A stretch of DNA of 64,000 nucleotides from Paenibacillus periandrae (GTDB lineage Bacteria; Bacillota; Bacilli; Paenibacillales; NBRC-103111), in NCBI RefSeq assembly GCF_022458865.1, contig NZ_JAJNMU010000011.1, positions 186,001 through 250,000 of the forward strand. Direction: 5' to 3'. The translations under genes were made by a program, and so were the position numbers. Position 1 is the stretch's first letter; each line of letters starts with the position of its first letter. Positions 6,773 to 14,240 of the stretch are shown one piece after another. Below the pieces are notes generated by a model. That model was not told where the DNA came from and ran no database searches. It saw only the letters and a list, made by a program, of their open reading frames with translations.

Positions 6773-7840
6773 ATGGCAAAAAAGAAAAGCATTGATTCAC
6801 AGGTTTTATCTTCGATTCATGCTATTGATTTGGCAAGTGATGAAAGGGAAGATTCCTTTGAAGCACGAAAAGCCTTTTACGAAATGCGGTTTGATAAGGA
6901 ATTTCAAGGAGATTCCATAGGTAAGCGTGCTTTTAAAGAGCAAGGGAATACAAAGGGGTTAATTTGGAGCCATGAGGGAGTTAAACAGGCTGTTTCTATT
7001 GGTAAACAGTTTGCAAATTACTGTAAGGAGACCTATGGTATTTCTCATCTGTCAGAAATAACTCCCACTATGGCCATAAGTTGGTTGGATGAAAAGAAGT
7101 TTGAAGGTTGTGCTGCTTCTACACTGAAAGGATACAACTATGTGTTAGACAAGTTGTCTTCTGGCATTGAATCTAAATATGGTACAGATGGTTTTTATTC
7201 AAAAGAGGTCGCTAAATACGATGCTGGAAAGTACGAATTTACTTCGAGGTTTTGGACGAATGAAGAGGTTGTTTCAATACGTGATTACTTCTTAGAAAAA
7301 GGTGAAATGAAGCATGCGCTTGCATGTGATCTAATGTTAAATTGCGGACTTAGAGGTTGCGAAATAGACCAGATTAAGCCTGATATGATTAACCTTCAAG
7401 CAGGTTTATTGGAAGGGGTAATAGGTAAGGGGGGGCGAGTTGACGATATTGATATTTCAAGACAAATTGACTTCTTCACTAACATCAAAGAGAATTTTGA
7501 GGGGAATAAACCATTATTACCAAACTTCAAAATAGATACTCTCGGTTCTGCAATTTATAGAGCAAGCAAGAAATTAGGATTGGAGCAGCACAAAAGTCTA
7601 CACGAATTTAGAAAGGCCTATGCTCAAACAAGCATGTTGGAGATGTTTGAGGAGAGGGGCTTGACGCAGGAGTATCTAGATTCTGAATTGTACGCTAAAG
7701 AAACACTAACTTATCAGGATTTAAAAGATTTTAAAGAACAACATCCAGCACTATATGAGGTATGCAATTCTGTAATTAAGAATCTAAAACATGGTTCAGA
7801 CCGCTTTTCTTTGATGAGAACTTATCTATTTAATAAATAA
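6773..7840 (+). CDS. tyrosine-recombinase-like protein
   Basis: 355 residues. The C-terminal half shows the catalytic order of tyrosine recombinases: NCGLRGCEI with Arg194, GKGGR as the Lys/beta-hairpin segment, LHEFRK with His277 and Arg280, and a candidate nucleophile Tyr351 five residues from the end. The N-terminal 150 residues resemble a SAM-like core-binding domain. The last His/Trp box is not obvious, so activity is uncertain. Start ATG 6773 has GGAAAGGGGG upstream. With a serine recombinase already present for integration, this enzyme could resolve multimers of the circular form, perhaps on the structured DNA just upstream (inference). Confidence 0.72.
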   Translation: MAKKKSIDSQVLSSIHAIDLASDEREDSFEARKAFYEMRFDKEFQGDSIGKRAFKEQGNTKGLIWSHEGVKQAVSIGKQFANYCKETYGISHLSEITPTMAISWLDEKKFEGCAASTLKGYNYVLDKLSSGIESKYGTDGFYSKEVAKYDAGKYEFTSRFWTNEEVVSIRDYFLEKGEMKHALACDLMLNCGLRGCEIDQIKPDMINLQAGLLEGVIGKGGRVDDIDISRQIDFFTNIKENFEGNKPLLPNFKIDTLGSAIYRASKKLGLEQHKSLHEFRKAYAQTSMLEMFEERGLTQEYLDSELYAKETLTYQDLKDFKEQHPALYEVCNSVIKNLKHGSDRFSLMRTYLFNK

Positions 7841-7872
7841 CGGTTAACATTTGATGTTAACCGTTATTTTAT
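7836..7872 (+). terminator. terminator after the tyrosine-recombinase gene
   Basis: AATAACGGTTAACA pairs with TGTTAACCGTTATT across a 5-base loop, followed by TT and AT-rich DNA. The left arm overlaps the stop codon. Confidence 0.85.
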
Positions 7873-7956
7873 ATATATTCATTATTAATCATTAGATTTA
7901 ATATTAACTTTTCTCAGTAGGTAATAACTGTTCAGAGTTAATGATAACAAAAAAAA

Positions 7957-7974
7957 CGTAGGCTTATGCCTACG
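7957..7974 (-). terminator. terminator of the 82-aa minus-strand gene
   Basis: CGTAGGC/GCCTACG stem with TTAT loop; eight A just left of it give a U-run on the minus strand. The stop codon of the gene lies in the stem. Confidence 0.85.
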
Positions 7975-8218
7975 AACAATAAATTACCTCGATATTTTTT
8001 GTACGAGCAAAGTCATTGATTGAATTTCTCTCTTCATTACTTAGAACCTCAGGCGAGGAAAAGACAATTGCTTTATGGTCTTCCACAAAAGATAATTCGT
8101 TGGTGCTGTTAAAAACAGTAATGTAAGACTGGAATCCTTTGTTCTTGCAGAACTGCTTTATCTTCGCTTCTTGTTCTTTCAAGTCAAGATGGGGTCTCAA
8201 AAGTCCAAGTACTTCCAT
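7970..8218 (-). CDS. small protein divergent from the methylase, 82 aa
   Basis: ATG 8218 with GGAGGTG 7 bases upstream, a good promoter and its own terminator, so it is a real gene. The segment LKEQEAKIKQFCKNKGF resembles the early helix of serine-recombinase catalytic domains, and the later alternation of strands fits that fold, but no catalytic serine motif is present. It has no helix-turn-helix signature typical of restriction control proteins. Its divergent place beside the methylase suggests a regulator or an unrelated accessory protein; function unknown. Confidence 0.6.
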   Translation of the reverse strand: MEVLGLLRPHLDLKEQEAKIKQFCKNKGFQSYITVFNSTNELSFVEDHKAIVFSSPEVLSNEERNSINDFARTKNIEVIYCS

Positions 8219-8245
8219 TTCAACACCTCCAAGTTCAAGAAGTCT

Positions 8246-8274
8246 ATTATACTACTTCTCACATACTGGGTAAA
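8246..8274 (-). promoter_or_regulatory. promoter of the 82-aa gene
   Basis: On the minus strand TTTACC (8269-8274), 17 bases, then TATAAT (8246-8251). About 25 bases upstream of the ATG. Confidence 0.7.
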
Positions 8275-8292
8275 GAATTACTATCTCAATTA

Positions 8293-8301
8293 TGCTATAA
8301 T
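8293..8301 (+). promoter_or_regulatory. extended -10 promoter for the R-M operon
   Basis: TGCTATAAT, an extended -10 (TGN plus TATAAT), about 33 bases before the methylase ATG. No good -35 is visible, as is usual for this promoter class. Confidence 0.65.
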
Positions 8302-8334
8302 AAGAAATCATGTTCGCATTAGTTGGAGGTCGCA

Positions 8335-9372
8335 ATGAAACAGAGGAAAAAACCTTTTGATAAAAGTATTTTTAAGTTTATAGATTTGTTTGCGGGGATT
8401 GGTGGAATCAGGATCGCTTTTGAAGAGGTGGGCGGGGAATGTGTTTTCACGTCAGAATGGGATGTAAAAGCGCAGGAAACCTACGAACACAATTTCCATG
8501 AAAAGCCGTTTGGTGATATTCGTCAAATCACCGAGCCCAAAATTCAGATTCCAAAGTTCGATGTTTTATTGGCAGGTTTTCCATGCCAACCGTTTTCAAT
8601 CGCGGGTGTATCTAAAAAGAAAAGTTTGGGTAGGGAACATGGATTCCTCGATGAGACTCAAGGAACACTCTTCTTTGATGTGGCAAGAATTATCAAGGAT
8701 TGTGAGCCACAAGCATTCCTTCTGGAGAACGTAAAGAATTTGAGAAGCCACGATAAGAAAAAGACTTTTCAAGTCATAAAGAGTGTTTTAGAGGACGAAT
8801 TAGGATATACCGTATACGATATGGTTCTTGATGCAAAAGGATTAGTTCCGCAGCATCGCGAAAGGATATATATCGTTGGGTTTAAGGACCCGATTAAGTT
8901 CGAATTTCCTAGTTTGCCATCGCAAGGACCAAAACTTCGTGATATACTGGAACCTGAGGTTCCAGAAAAATACACTTTAACTGACAATTTGTGGGCATAT
9001 CTCAAAAACTATGCTCAGAAACATAAGGAAAAAGGGAACGGGTTCGGCTATGGCCTTGCTGACCTAGATGGACACACGAGAACATTGAGTGCACGTTACT
9101 ACAAAGATGGCTCGGAAATTCTGATTCCGCAAGGCGATGATAAGAACCCGCGGCGGCTTACACCAAAGGAATGTCAGAAGTTACAGGGGTTCCCCGATTG
9201 GTTCGAAATTCCGGTGAGTGATACGGCTGCGTACAAACAATTCGGAAACAGTGTTGCTGTTCCTGTAGTTAAAAAAATTGCAGAACAAATGCTGGAAGCG
9301 ATGTTGAGAAGAGAGCCGATTGAAAGCACTGATGAAAATACAGAGAAGGAACGAAGAGTAGATGCCAAGTGA
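8335..9372 (+). CDS. DNA (cytosine-5) methyltransferase, EcoRII-system type
   Basis: Start ATG 8335 behind TTGGAGGT; the longer frame from TTG 8323 runs through that site. 345 residues with the m5C methylase motifs in order: FAGIGGIR (I), GFPCQPFS with catalytic Cys84 (IV), ENVKN (VI), QHRERIYIVGF (VIII), then the target recognition region with HTRTLSARYYKDGSEILI, and GNSV (X). The recognition region is of the Dcm/EcoRII kind, so methylation of CCWGG is expected. It protects DNA from the nuclease encoded next, whose start overlaps this stop by 11 bases. It lacks the long N-terminal extension of M.EcoRII. Confidence 0.92.
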   Translation: MKQRKKPFDKSIFKFIDLFAGIGGIRIAFEEVGGECVFTSEWDVKAQETYEHNFHEKPFGDIRQITEPKIQIPKFDVLLAGFPCQPFSIAGVSKKKSLGREHGFLDETQGTLFFDVARIIKDCEPQAFLLENVKNLRSHDKKKTFQVIKSVLEDELGYTVYDMVLDAKGLVPQHRERIYIVGFKDPIKFEFPSLPSQGPKLRDILEPEVPEKYTLTDNLWAYLKNYAQKHKEKGNGFGYGLADLDGHTRTLSARYYKDGSEILIPQGDDKNPRRLTPKECQKLQGFPDWFEIPVSDTAAYKQFGNSVAVPVVKKIAEQMLEAMLRREPIESTDENTEKERRVDAK

Positions 9373-10525
9373 AACATTAGATAAAGCGATAAATACTGCG
9401 AGTAAACAAAAACAGTTTTTTTGTAAATTTATTGCGCTAAATGATGTTGGAATGACAGGGGGGCACCAAGAAGGGATTTATCTTCCCGTCAAGGCCGCAC
9501 CTCTTTTCTTTGATGAGCAGGGTTTACGTGGAGAAAACACTGAGCGATGGGTAAACTTCCACCTTCAAGATGGTAGTGTAGTACAACCTAAGGCAAAGTG
9601 GTACGGGAACAAAACGAGAAAGGAATATCGTATCACGCGCTTTTGGGCACACACTCCATTTGATAAACAAGAGCAGTTAGGAAATCTGATTATCATCATT
9701 AAAGAATCATTCGATGATTATCACGTATTTGTCCTAAATAAAGAAAAAGATATTGAAACATTCCTTAATACATTTGGTATTTCGTTACTGAACAATAATG
9801 CAGTTTATGGTGTGGATGGTTTTGAGGGAGATAAAGAAGACAAATTAAGTAAAGAGATAAAGAAGTATGCCGCTCTCCAAGATGATTTCCCTGTTACTAC
9901 TGATGTAGCCTTAAAAGCAAGAGAACTATATCTCAATGTCTTAAAGAAAAGAGAATGGCATCCTGATACGGCGTTGCTTGATTGGATTCAGATTGAATAT
10001 ACAATCTTCAAAGAAATTGAGAATGTAATCTACACGCCGCAATTACAAGGTATAACCGGTAATATGGACTTATTCGCGGATTTTGCTAACAGTGTGTTAA
10101 ACAGAAGAAAAAGTAGGGCAGGAAAATCGCTCGAACACCACGCTCATTTTATCTTTGACCAATTCGAATTGCCATTTGCCCATCCCGGAAAAACCGAAGG
10201 GAATAAGAAACCGGATTTCCTCTTTCCATCAAATAAGGCTTATAAAGACATGCAGTTTCCTGAGCATCTGTTGACCTTCCTTGGAGCAAAAACCACTTGT
10301 AAAGACAGATGGCGCCAGATATTAAACGAGGCTGACCGGATTCCTCAGAAGCATCTTCTAACTCTCCAACAAGGAATATCTGAGAATCAGTTGGAGGAAA
10401 TGAAAGCGGAGAATGTTGTTCTTGTTGTCCCGAAGCCGCTGCACAAGACATATCCTCCTAAGTATCAGAGTGAACTGTTGGACCTGAATACATTCATAAT
10501 GAGCCAAATGGAAAAATATAGTTGA
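9362..10525 (+). CDS. EcoRII-type (type IIE) restriction endonuclease
   Basis: 387 residues, close to the 404 of EcoRII, so both the N-terminal effector-DNA domain and the C-terminal nuclease domain are present. The catalytic domain reads RKSRAGKSLEHHAHFIFDQF, then KPDF with Asp285, Tyr294, GAK with Lys310 and TCKDRW with Lys314 and Arg316. The spacing from the Asp (+9, +25, +29, +31) equals my recollection of EcoRII Asp299, Tyr308, Lys324, Lys328 and Arg330. EcoRII needs two or more CCWGG copies and cuts before the first C. Its ATG overlaps the methylase stop. Confidence 0.92.
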   Translation: MPSETLDKAINTASKQKQFFCKFIALNDVGMTGGHQEGIYLPVKAAPLFFDEQGLRGENTERWVNFHLQDGSVVQPKAKWYGNKTRKEYRITRFWAHTPFDKQEQLGNLIIIIKESFDDYHVFVLNKEKDIETFLNTFGISLLNNNAVYGVDGFEGDKEDKLSKEIKKYAALQDDFPVTTDVALKARELYLNVLKKREWHPDTALLDWIQIEYTIFKEIENVIYTPQLQGITGNMDLFADFANSVLNRRKSRAGKSLEHHAHFIFDQFELPFAHPGKTEGNKKPDFLFPSNKAYKDMQFPEHLLTFLGAKTTCKDRWRQILNEADRIPQKHLLTLQQGISENQLEEMKAENVVLVVPKPLHKTYPPKYQSELLDLNTFIMSQMEKYS

Positions 10526-10573
10526 TTTTCCGACAGGCTTGTATTATACTGGAAACAAATCCGGAAGCACCGG

Positions 10574-10617
10574 TTAGAAGAAGGCCTTGTAGGGAAGCAC
10601 CCTCAAGGTCTTCTTTT
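10574..10617 (+). terminator. terminator after the R-M operon
   Basis: AGAAGAAGGCCTTG...CAAGGTCTTCTTTT with an inner AGGG/CCCT stem. It ends the methylase-nuclease transcript. Confidence 0.75.
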
Positions 10618-10693
10618 GCTATATATAAAAAGAGCCGAACAGTTAATTTTTAGTTTTTGATGATTGACGGATTCCGATGTTCTGTTGTAAACT

Positions 10694-10729
10694 GTATATA
10701 CACTTACGTAAATACATTTACGTATATAC
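10694..10729. promoter_or_regulatory. palindromic operator upstream of the RHH-recombinase operon
   Basis: Two GTATATAC boxes (10694-10701 and 10722-10729) flank TTACGTAAA (10704-10712) and TTTACGTA (10717-10724), an overall inverted repeat. It lies about 30-65 bases before the ribbon-helix-helix gene, where an autorepressor would bind over the promoter. Binding is inferred. Confidence 0.6.
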
Positions 10730-10758
10730 ACTATTAGGGAAAGGGACAGGGGATTAAT

Positions 10759-11010
10759 TTGAATAATAAAAGTGTTACAGTTAGTGTTCGTGTTCCTAAA
10801 CATCTGAAACAAACTTTTGATTTACTAAAAGAGCGAGGGCATATTCAAGAAACAATGTCCCAATTAATGTTAAAAGGACTAGAGGAAAAGGTTGAGGATC
10901 TTCTTAAGTCTCAATTTACACCTGCTTACACTATATCCCCGCCTATTTCTATTGAAGATGCGGGTATTCCACCGGAGAAGATAATTAAAAAGATGGAGGA
11001 GTTGAGTTAA
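10759..11010 (+). CDS. ribbon-helix-helix regulator, 83 aa
   Basis: TTG start at 10759 with AGGGG a few bases upstream. SVTVSVRVPKHLKQTFDLLK is the beta-strand plus helix of the CopG/Arc-like ribbon-helix-helix fold, and TMSQLMLKGLEEKVEDLL is the second helix. Such proteins are small dimeric repressors that bind short inverted repeats, and a strong palindrome lies directly upstream. The TAA overlaps the recombinase ATG (TAATG), so it probably controls its own operon, including the recombinase. It could also act as an accessory factor in recombination. Confidence 0.75.
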   Translation: MNNKSVTVSVRVPKHLKQTFDLLKERGHIQETMSQLMLKGLEEKVEDLLKSQFTPAYTISPPISIEDAGIPPEKIIKKMEELS

Positions 11011-12785
11011 TGGCAGCAGAGATAACTTGCATTGCATATATTCGTGTATCTCGTATGGAATTAGATGACGAACAGAAACAATCACCTGATTCACAATTAC
11101 ATAGTATAAGGGATTATTGTAACCGTAAGGGTTATGTCTTATTAGAAGAACATGTTTACAAGGATTTAGATGTTTCGGGTGGCAAAGAAAACAGACCTGC
11201 ATTTCAACAAATGTTTAAGGACATTGAAGAAGGAAAAGTAAAACCCGATGTTTTGGCTGTTTTTGATTTAAGTCGTTTTGGTCGGAATTTATTCCATATT
11301 CTAAAGTATCTAAAACGGTTGGAAGAAAAGGAAATTGCATTTAACAGTACACAAGAGGAGTTTTTGAACACAAATAGTATTTACGGAAAATTCCTTATTC
11401 ATATCTTCTCAGCAATAGCCGAGTTACAACGGAATCAAATTATCACAACAGTTAAAACGAACATGGTAAATATGGTCCGACATGGTGGTCAAAAAGGTTT
11501 CGGGGGAGGGCTAATTCCAGACGGTTATCTATATGAGAAGACAAATAAGGTTATCACGATTGACCCTGTTCGTTCTTTGATAATTTAACAGATTTTTCAA
11601 ATGTATGTTCATGAGGGTCATTCAATCCGTTCAATAACTCAATTTTTAAATGACTCAAATGTTCCTGTTCGTAGTGACTTGGATACGACAAAGTATCGGA
11701 AAAGGGATACTGGAAAACCAATTACATGGAATATGTCTAAAATTAAACGTGTTTTAATTGGGGCTGATTACCTCGGAGTGCATGTATGGGGAAAAAGATA
11801 TAAAACACTAACTGAAACGGGTGCTGATACTCACAAGGCTAATCCTCCTGAAAAGTGGATATGGTCTGATAGCATAAGTATTATGCGAAATGAAGAGAAT
11901 TTTTGGGACTCGTCATTTGAAGTCCTGCAGTATGATTATCCTGCAATTATAGATATAGATACCTATATCAAGGCTCAAAAGAAGTTAATTGCAAATGCAG
12001 AGTTCTTAAAGGTTAATAAACCTGCACATGCAAGCGAACGAACACAATATGCGTTGACTGGATTACTTCTGTGCGGCCACTGCGGTCGAAGTTTAAATGG
12101 TCGAAAAGATTCTGATAATCATAATAATCGATATTACTATTGTCATACGGCAAAAGTAAGTAAACAACATTGTATGTCTCAGAATGTGAGATGTGACCAT
12201 GTAGAAAATTATGTGTTCTCGACATTATCGAATGCTTATGTATTAAATCGGTTAATAAATGCAGTTGCAGAAGAAAACAGACGGAAAATAGATGTGCAAA
12301 CGAAGTATCATAGTCGGATTAATCATTATAATTCTGAAATTGCTCGATTGACTGGTGAGAAAGAATATTTGTTCTCGGTTATAAAAGAAAAGAAAACACG
12401 ACATGCAGATATGTTCTTATCACAAATTGATGATATTCAGGACGAGATTTTTAAGTACGAAAGAGCATTAGTAAAGGTCAAGCACGAAATGGAGCAGGAA
12501 GAGAATGCTTTTATTAATGTAGATGACTTTGTTCTTAATCTTAATAATCCGGATTTGATCTATGGAAATCTTCCTGTATGGGAAAAAAAGCATTTTTTCA
12601 AAAAATACATAGATAGGGTCGAATATTACAATAAAGATGATATTCGTGTTTATCTGAAGTTCCATAAAGAGCCGTTTACTGGAAAAGATATGGACGAAAA
12701 ACTAAATAAAGAAGAAACCAAAACCGAAGAAAACGAGTCGGATTTTTTAAATGGTGTTGACTGTCGATTTGGTAACGAACCCACA
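11010..12785 (+). pseudogene. large serine recombinase (integrase) with an in-frame stop
   Basis: N-terminal catalytic domain: AYIRVSR with Arg12 and nucleophile Ser14, then FDLSRFGRNLF. A TAA (11586-11588) interrupts the frame at codon 193, after the catalytic domain; the same frame continues with QIFQMYVHEGHSIRSI, the typical recombinase domain, then a zinc ribbon (LCGHCGRSL...YYYC...C), a coiled coil and a C-terminal domain. One base change would restore it. The frame runs through attR to 12932, adding 48 host-coded residues after Thr592. In a circular form it would add 22 other residues and stop at 3118-3120. It is the likely integrase for this element; as sequenced it should be inactive unless the stop is read through. 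Confidence 0.9.
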
Positions 12786-12788
12786 AGG
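12766..12788. other. attR: attR (right comM junction)
   Basis: Left attP arm GATTTGGTAACGAACCCA (12766-12783), core CA (12784-12785), then comM sequence on the minus strand. It sits inside the recombinase reading frame. Confidence 0.85.
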
Positions 12789-13841
12789 GTTCATCGACGC
12801 TGCGAATATAAAATTAGACGGGAAGCGATAGGTGGCGCGTGCCCTTCCTATTGTAACGTAGCGTTCCTCCAACGGTTGACGCAGAACCTCAAGAACGTTT
12901 CGGGAAAACTCAGGCAGTTCATCCAAAAATAATACGCCGCGATGTGCCAGACTAATCTCTCCAGGTTTGGGAATACCGCCACCACCGACCAGACCGGCTG
13001 AAGAAACAGAATGATGCGGCATGCGAAATGGACGCTCTCGTATCAAGCTGCTGCGGTCGGCAAATTTACCAGATGCACTGTAAATTTTCGTTACCTCGAG
13101 CGCTTCCTGATCGGACATGACAGGTAGTATCGAAGGCAGTCTTTTGACAAGCATGGTTTTGCCTGTACCTGGAGGGCCAAGAAGCAGGATGTTATGCATC
13201 CCGGCTGCACAAATCATCAGTGCGCGTTTGGCTTGCATTTGACCATGGACATCCGCGTAATCTTCATTAGATACAGAAATCCTGGTAGCGGATGTATTTG
13301 ATTTAGATGGCGAATAGTTAGTTGTATTAAATAGTGGGGCAATCCCACTGTGAAGATCATTCAAATGCGAAAGACAACCAATCTCAACATCCGGGATTAA
13401 TGATGCTTCCTGATAATTAGCTCTCGGGATCAGAATGCGGCGTATGCCTTGCTCACTGGCTGAAACGATCATGGACAACACACCCGGAATCTCGCGCACC
13501 GTTCCGTCCAAAGCCAGCTCACCTAATATAAGGACTTGTTCGGGTAATTCCAATTGCAGCTGGCCGCTCGTATATAAAATGCCCATAGCTATTGCCAAAT
13601 CGAATGCCGAGCCTTCCTTGCGTACATCAGCTGGAGCAAGATTTATCGTTATGCGCTGCAAAGGAAACGTATATCCGCAGTTTTTGATGGCAGCTCTTAC
13701 ACGTTCTATGGACTCCTTAACTGCGCTGTCCGGCAGCCCGACGATATTCATTTGCGGCAGCCCATTGCTTAAATCCACCTCAACCTCAACAAGCTTACCT
13801 TCAACACCATGCAGGCAGGCACTCATTACTTTTCCATACAC
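12783..13841 (-). pseudogene. comM: comM 5' part, cut by the integrated element
   Basis: GTG start at 13841 with GGGAGGG upstream. N-terminal Lon-like domain (MSACLHGVEGKLVEVEVDLS, then NIVGLPDSAVKES), linker, AAA+ domain with Walker A GPPGTGKT at about residues 222-229 and LFLDELPEF as Walker B. Native coding ends at NFIFAASMNPC; the extra GFVTKSTVNTI before the stop comes from the element. The truncated protein keeps the nucleotide site but lacks the conserved cysteine motif and the C-terminal domain, so it is probably non-functional. Confidence 0.93.
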
Positions 13842-13863
13842 GAAATAACACCCTCCCTCATCA

Positions 13864-14016
13864 TCATTCCATTAGGGCAAAAGGTGCTTCCTCATCGTCC
13901 ATATGATTTTTCCTTATTGTATCATAAATCAGCTTGAAGGCAATTGAATTGTAGGTAGCTACATGCTTTAATATTTCCTCGGGAATAATATAATACGGGA
14001 TTTTTTTCAGTACCAT
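13864..14016 (-). CDS. possible small protein upstream of comM, 50 aa
   Basis: A minus-strand frame starting MVLKKIPYYIIPEEILKHVA and ending DDEEAPFALME; composition is protein-like and amphipathic. The stop lies 22 bases before the comM GTG, so it could be the first gene of that operon. Against it: no ribosome binding site is visible before ATG 14016. Not recognised. Confidence 0.4.
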   Translation of the reverse strand: MVLKKIPYYIIPEEILKHVATYNSIAFKLIYDTIRKNHMDDEEAPFALME

Positions 14017-14080
14017 AAAAAAGTTTAATTGAAAAATGACAGTTTTCCGTGAAAAAAGAAGGAAACTATCGAAAAATAAT

Positions 14081-14088
14081 GGTACAAT
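14081..14088 (+). promoter_or_regulatory. probable sucC -10 region
   Basis: GGTACAAT within TGGTACAAT, an extended -10 form, about 150 bases before sucC. No clear -35. Most of the 150-base leader shows no strong structure. Confidence 0.45.
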
Positions 14089-14240
14089 GGTTAAGGTTTT
14101 GTTGAGTTGTCTGCACTCGGCAGGATTTTGTATGCATCACAGCGAATATTTCCTTCGTTTGATGAGGAGCTTGCACATTCGCTGCAGTTCTTGCTTATAT
14201 AGAAATTGGCAAGCTATTACTGATAGGAGGATTTTGCTAA

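Larger units (their letters stand above)
3049..12785. mobile_element. comM-integrated element with serine recombinase, Rep and EcoRII-type R-M (9.73 kb)
   Basis: Bounded by ACA copies at 3049-3051 and 12783-12785 (9734 bases between core copies). Removing it restores comM with the canonical MNPCPCGYWG. Contents: four small genes, Rep_1-type initiator, structured non-coding DNA, tyrosine-recombinase-like gene, a small divergent gene, EcoRII-like methylase and nuclease, ribbon-helix-helix regulator, large serine recombinase. It looks more AT-rich than the flanks. No secretion genes and no separate relaxase are visible, so it is not self-conjugative; it may be mobilizable through its Rep protein. 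The recombinase has an internal stop codon, so it may be immobile now. Confidence 0.92.

Noticed and set aside
11601..12932. Separate protein of 443 residues starting at ATG 11601
   Set aside because: It is the same reading frame as the upstream recombinase part, interrupted by one stop codon, and has no ribosome binding site of its own.
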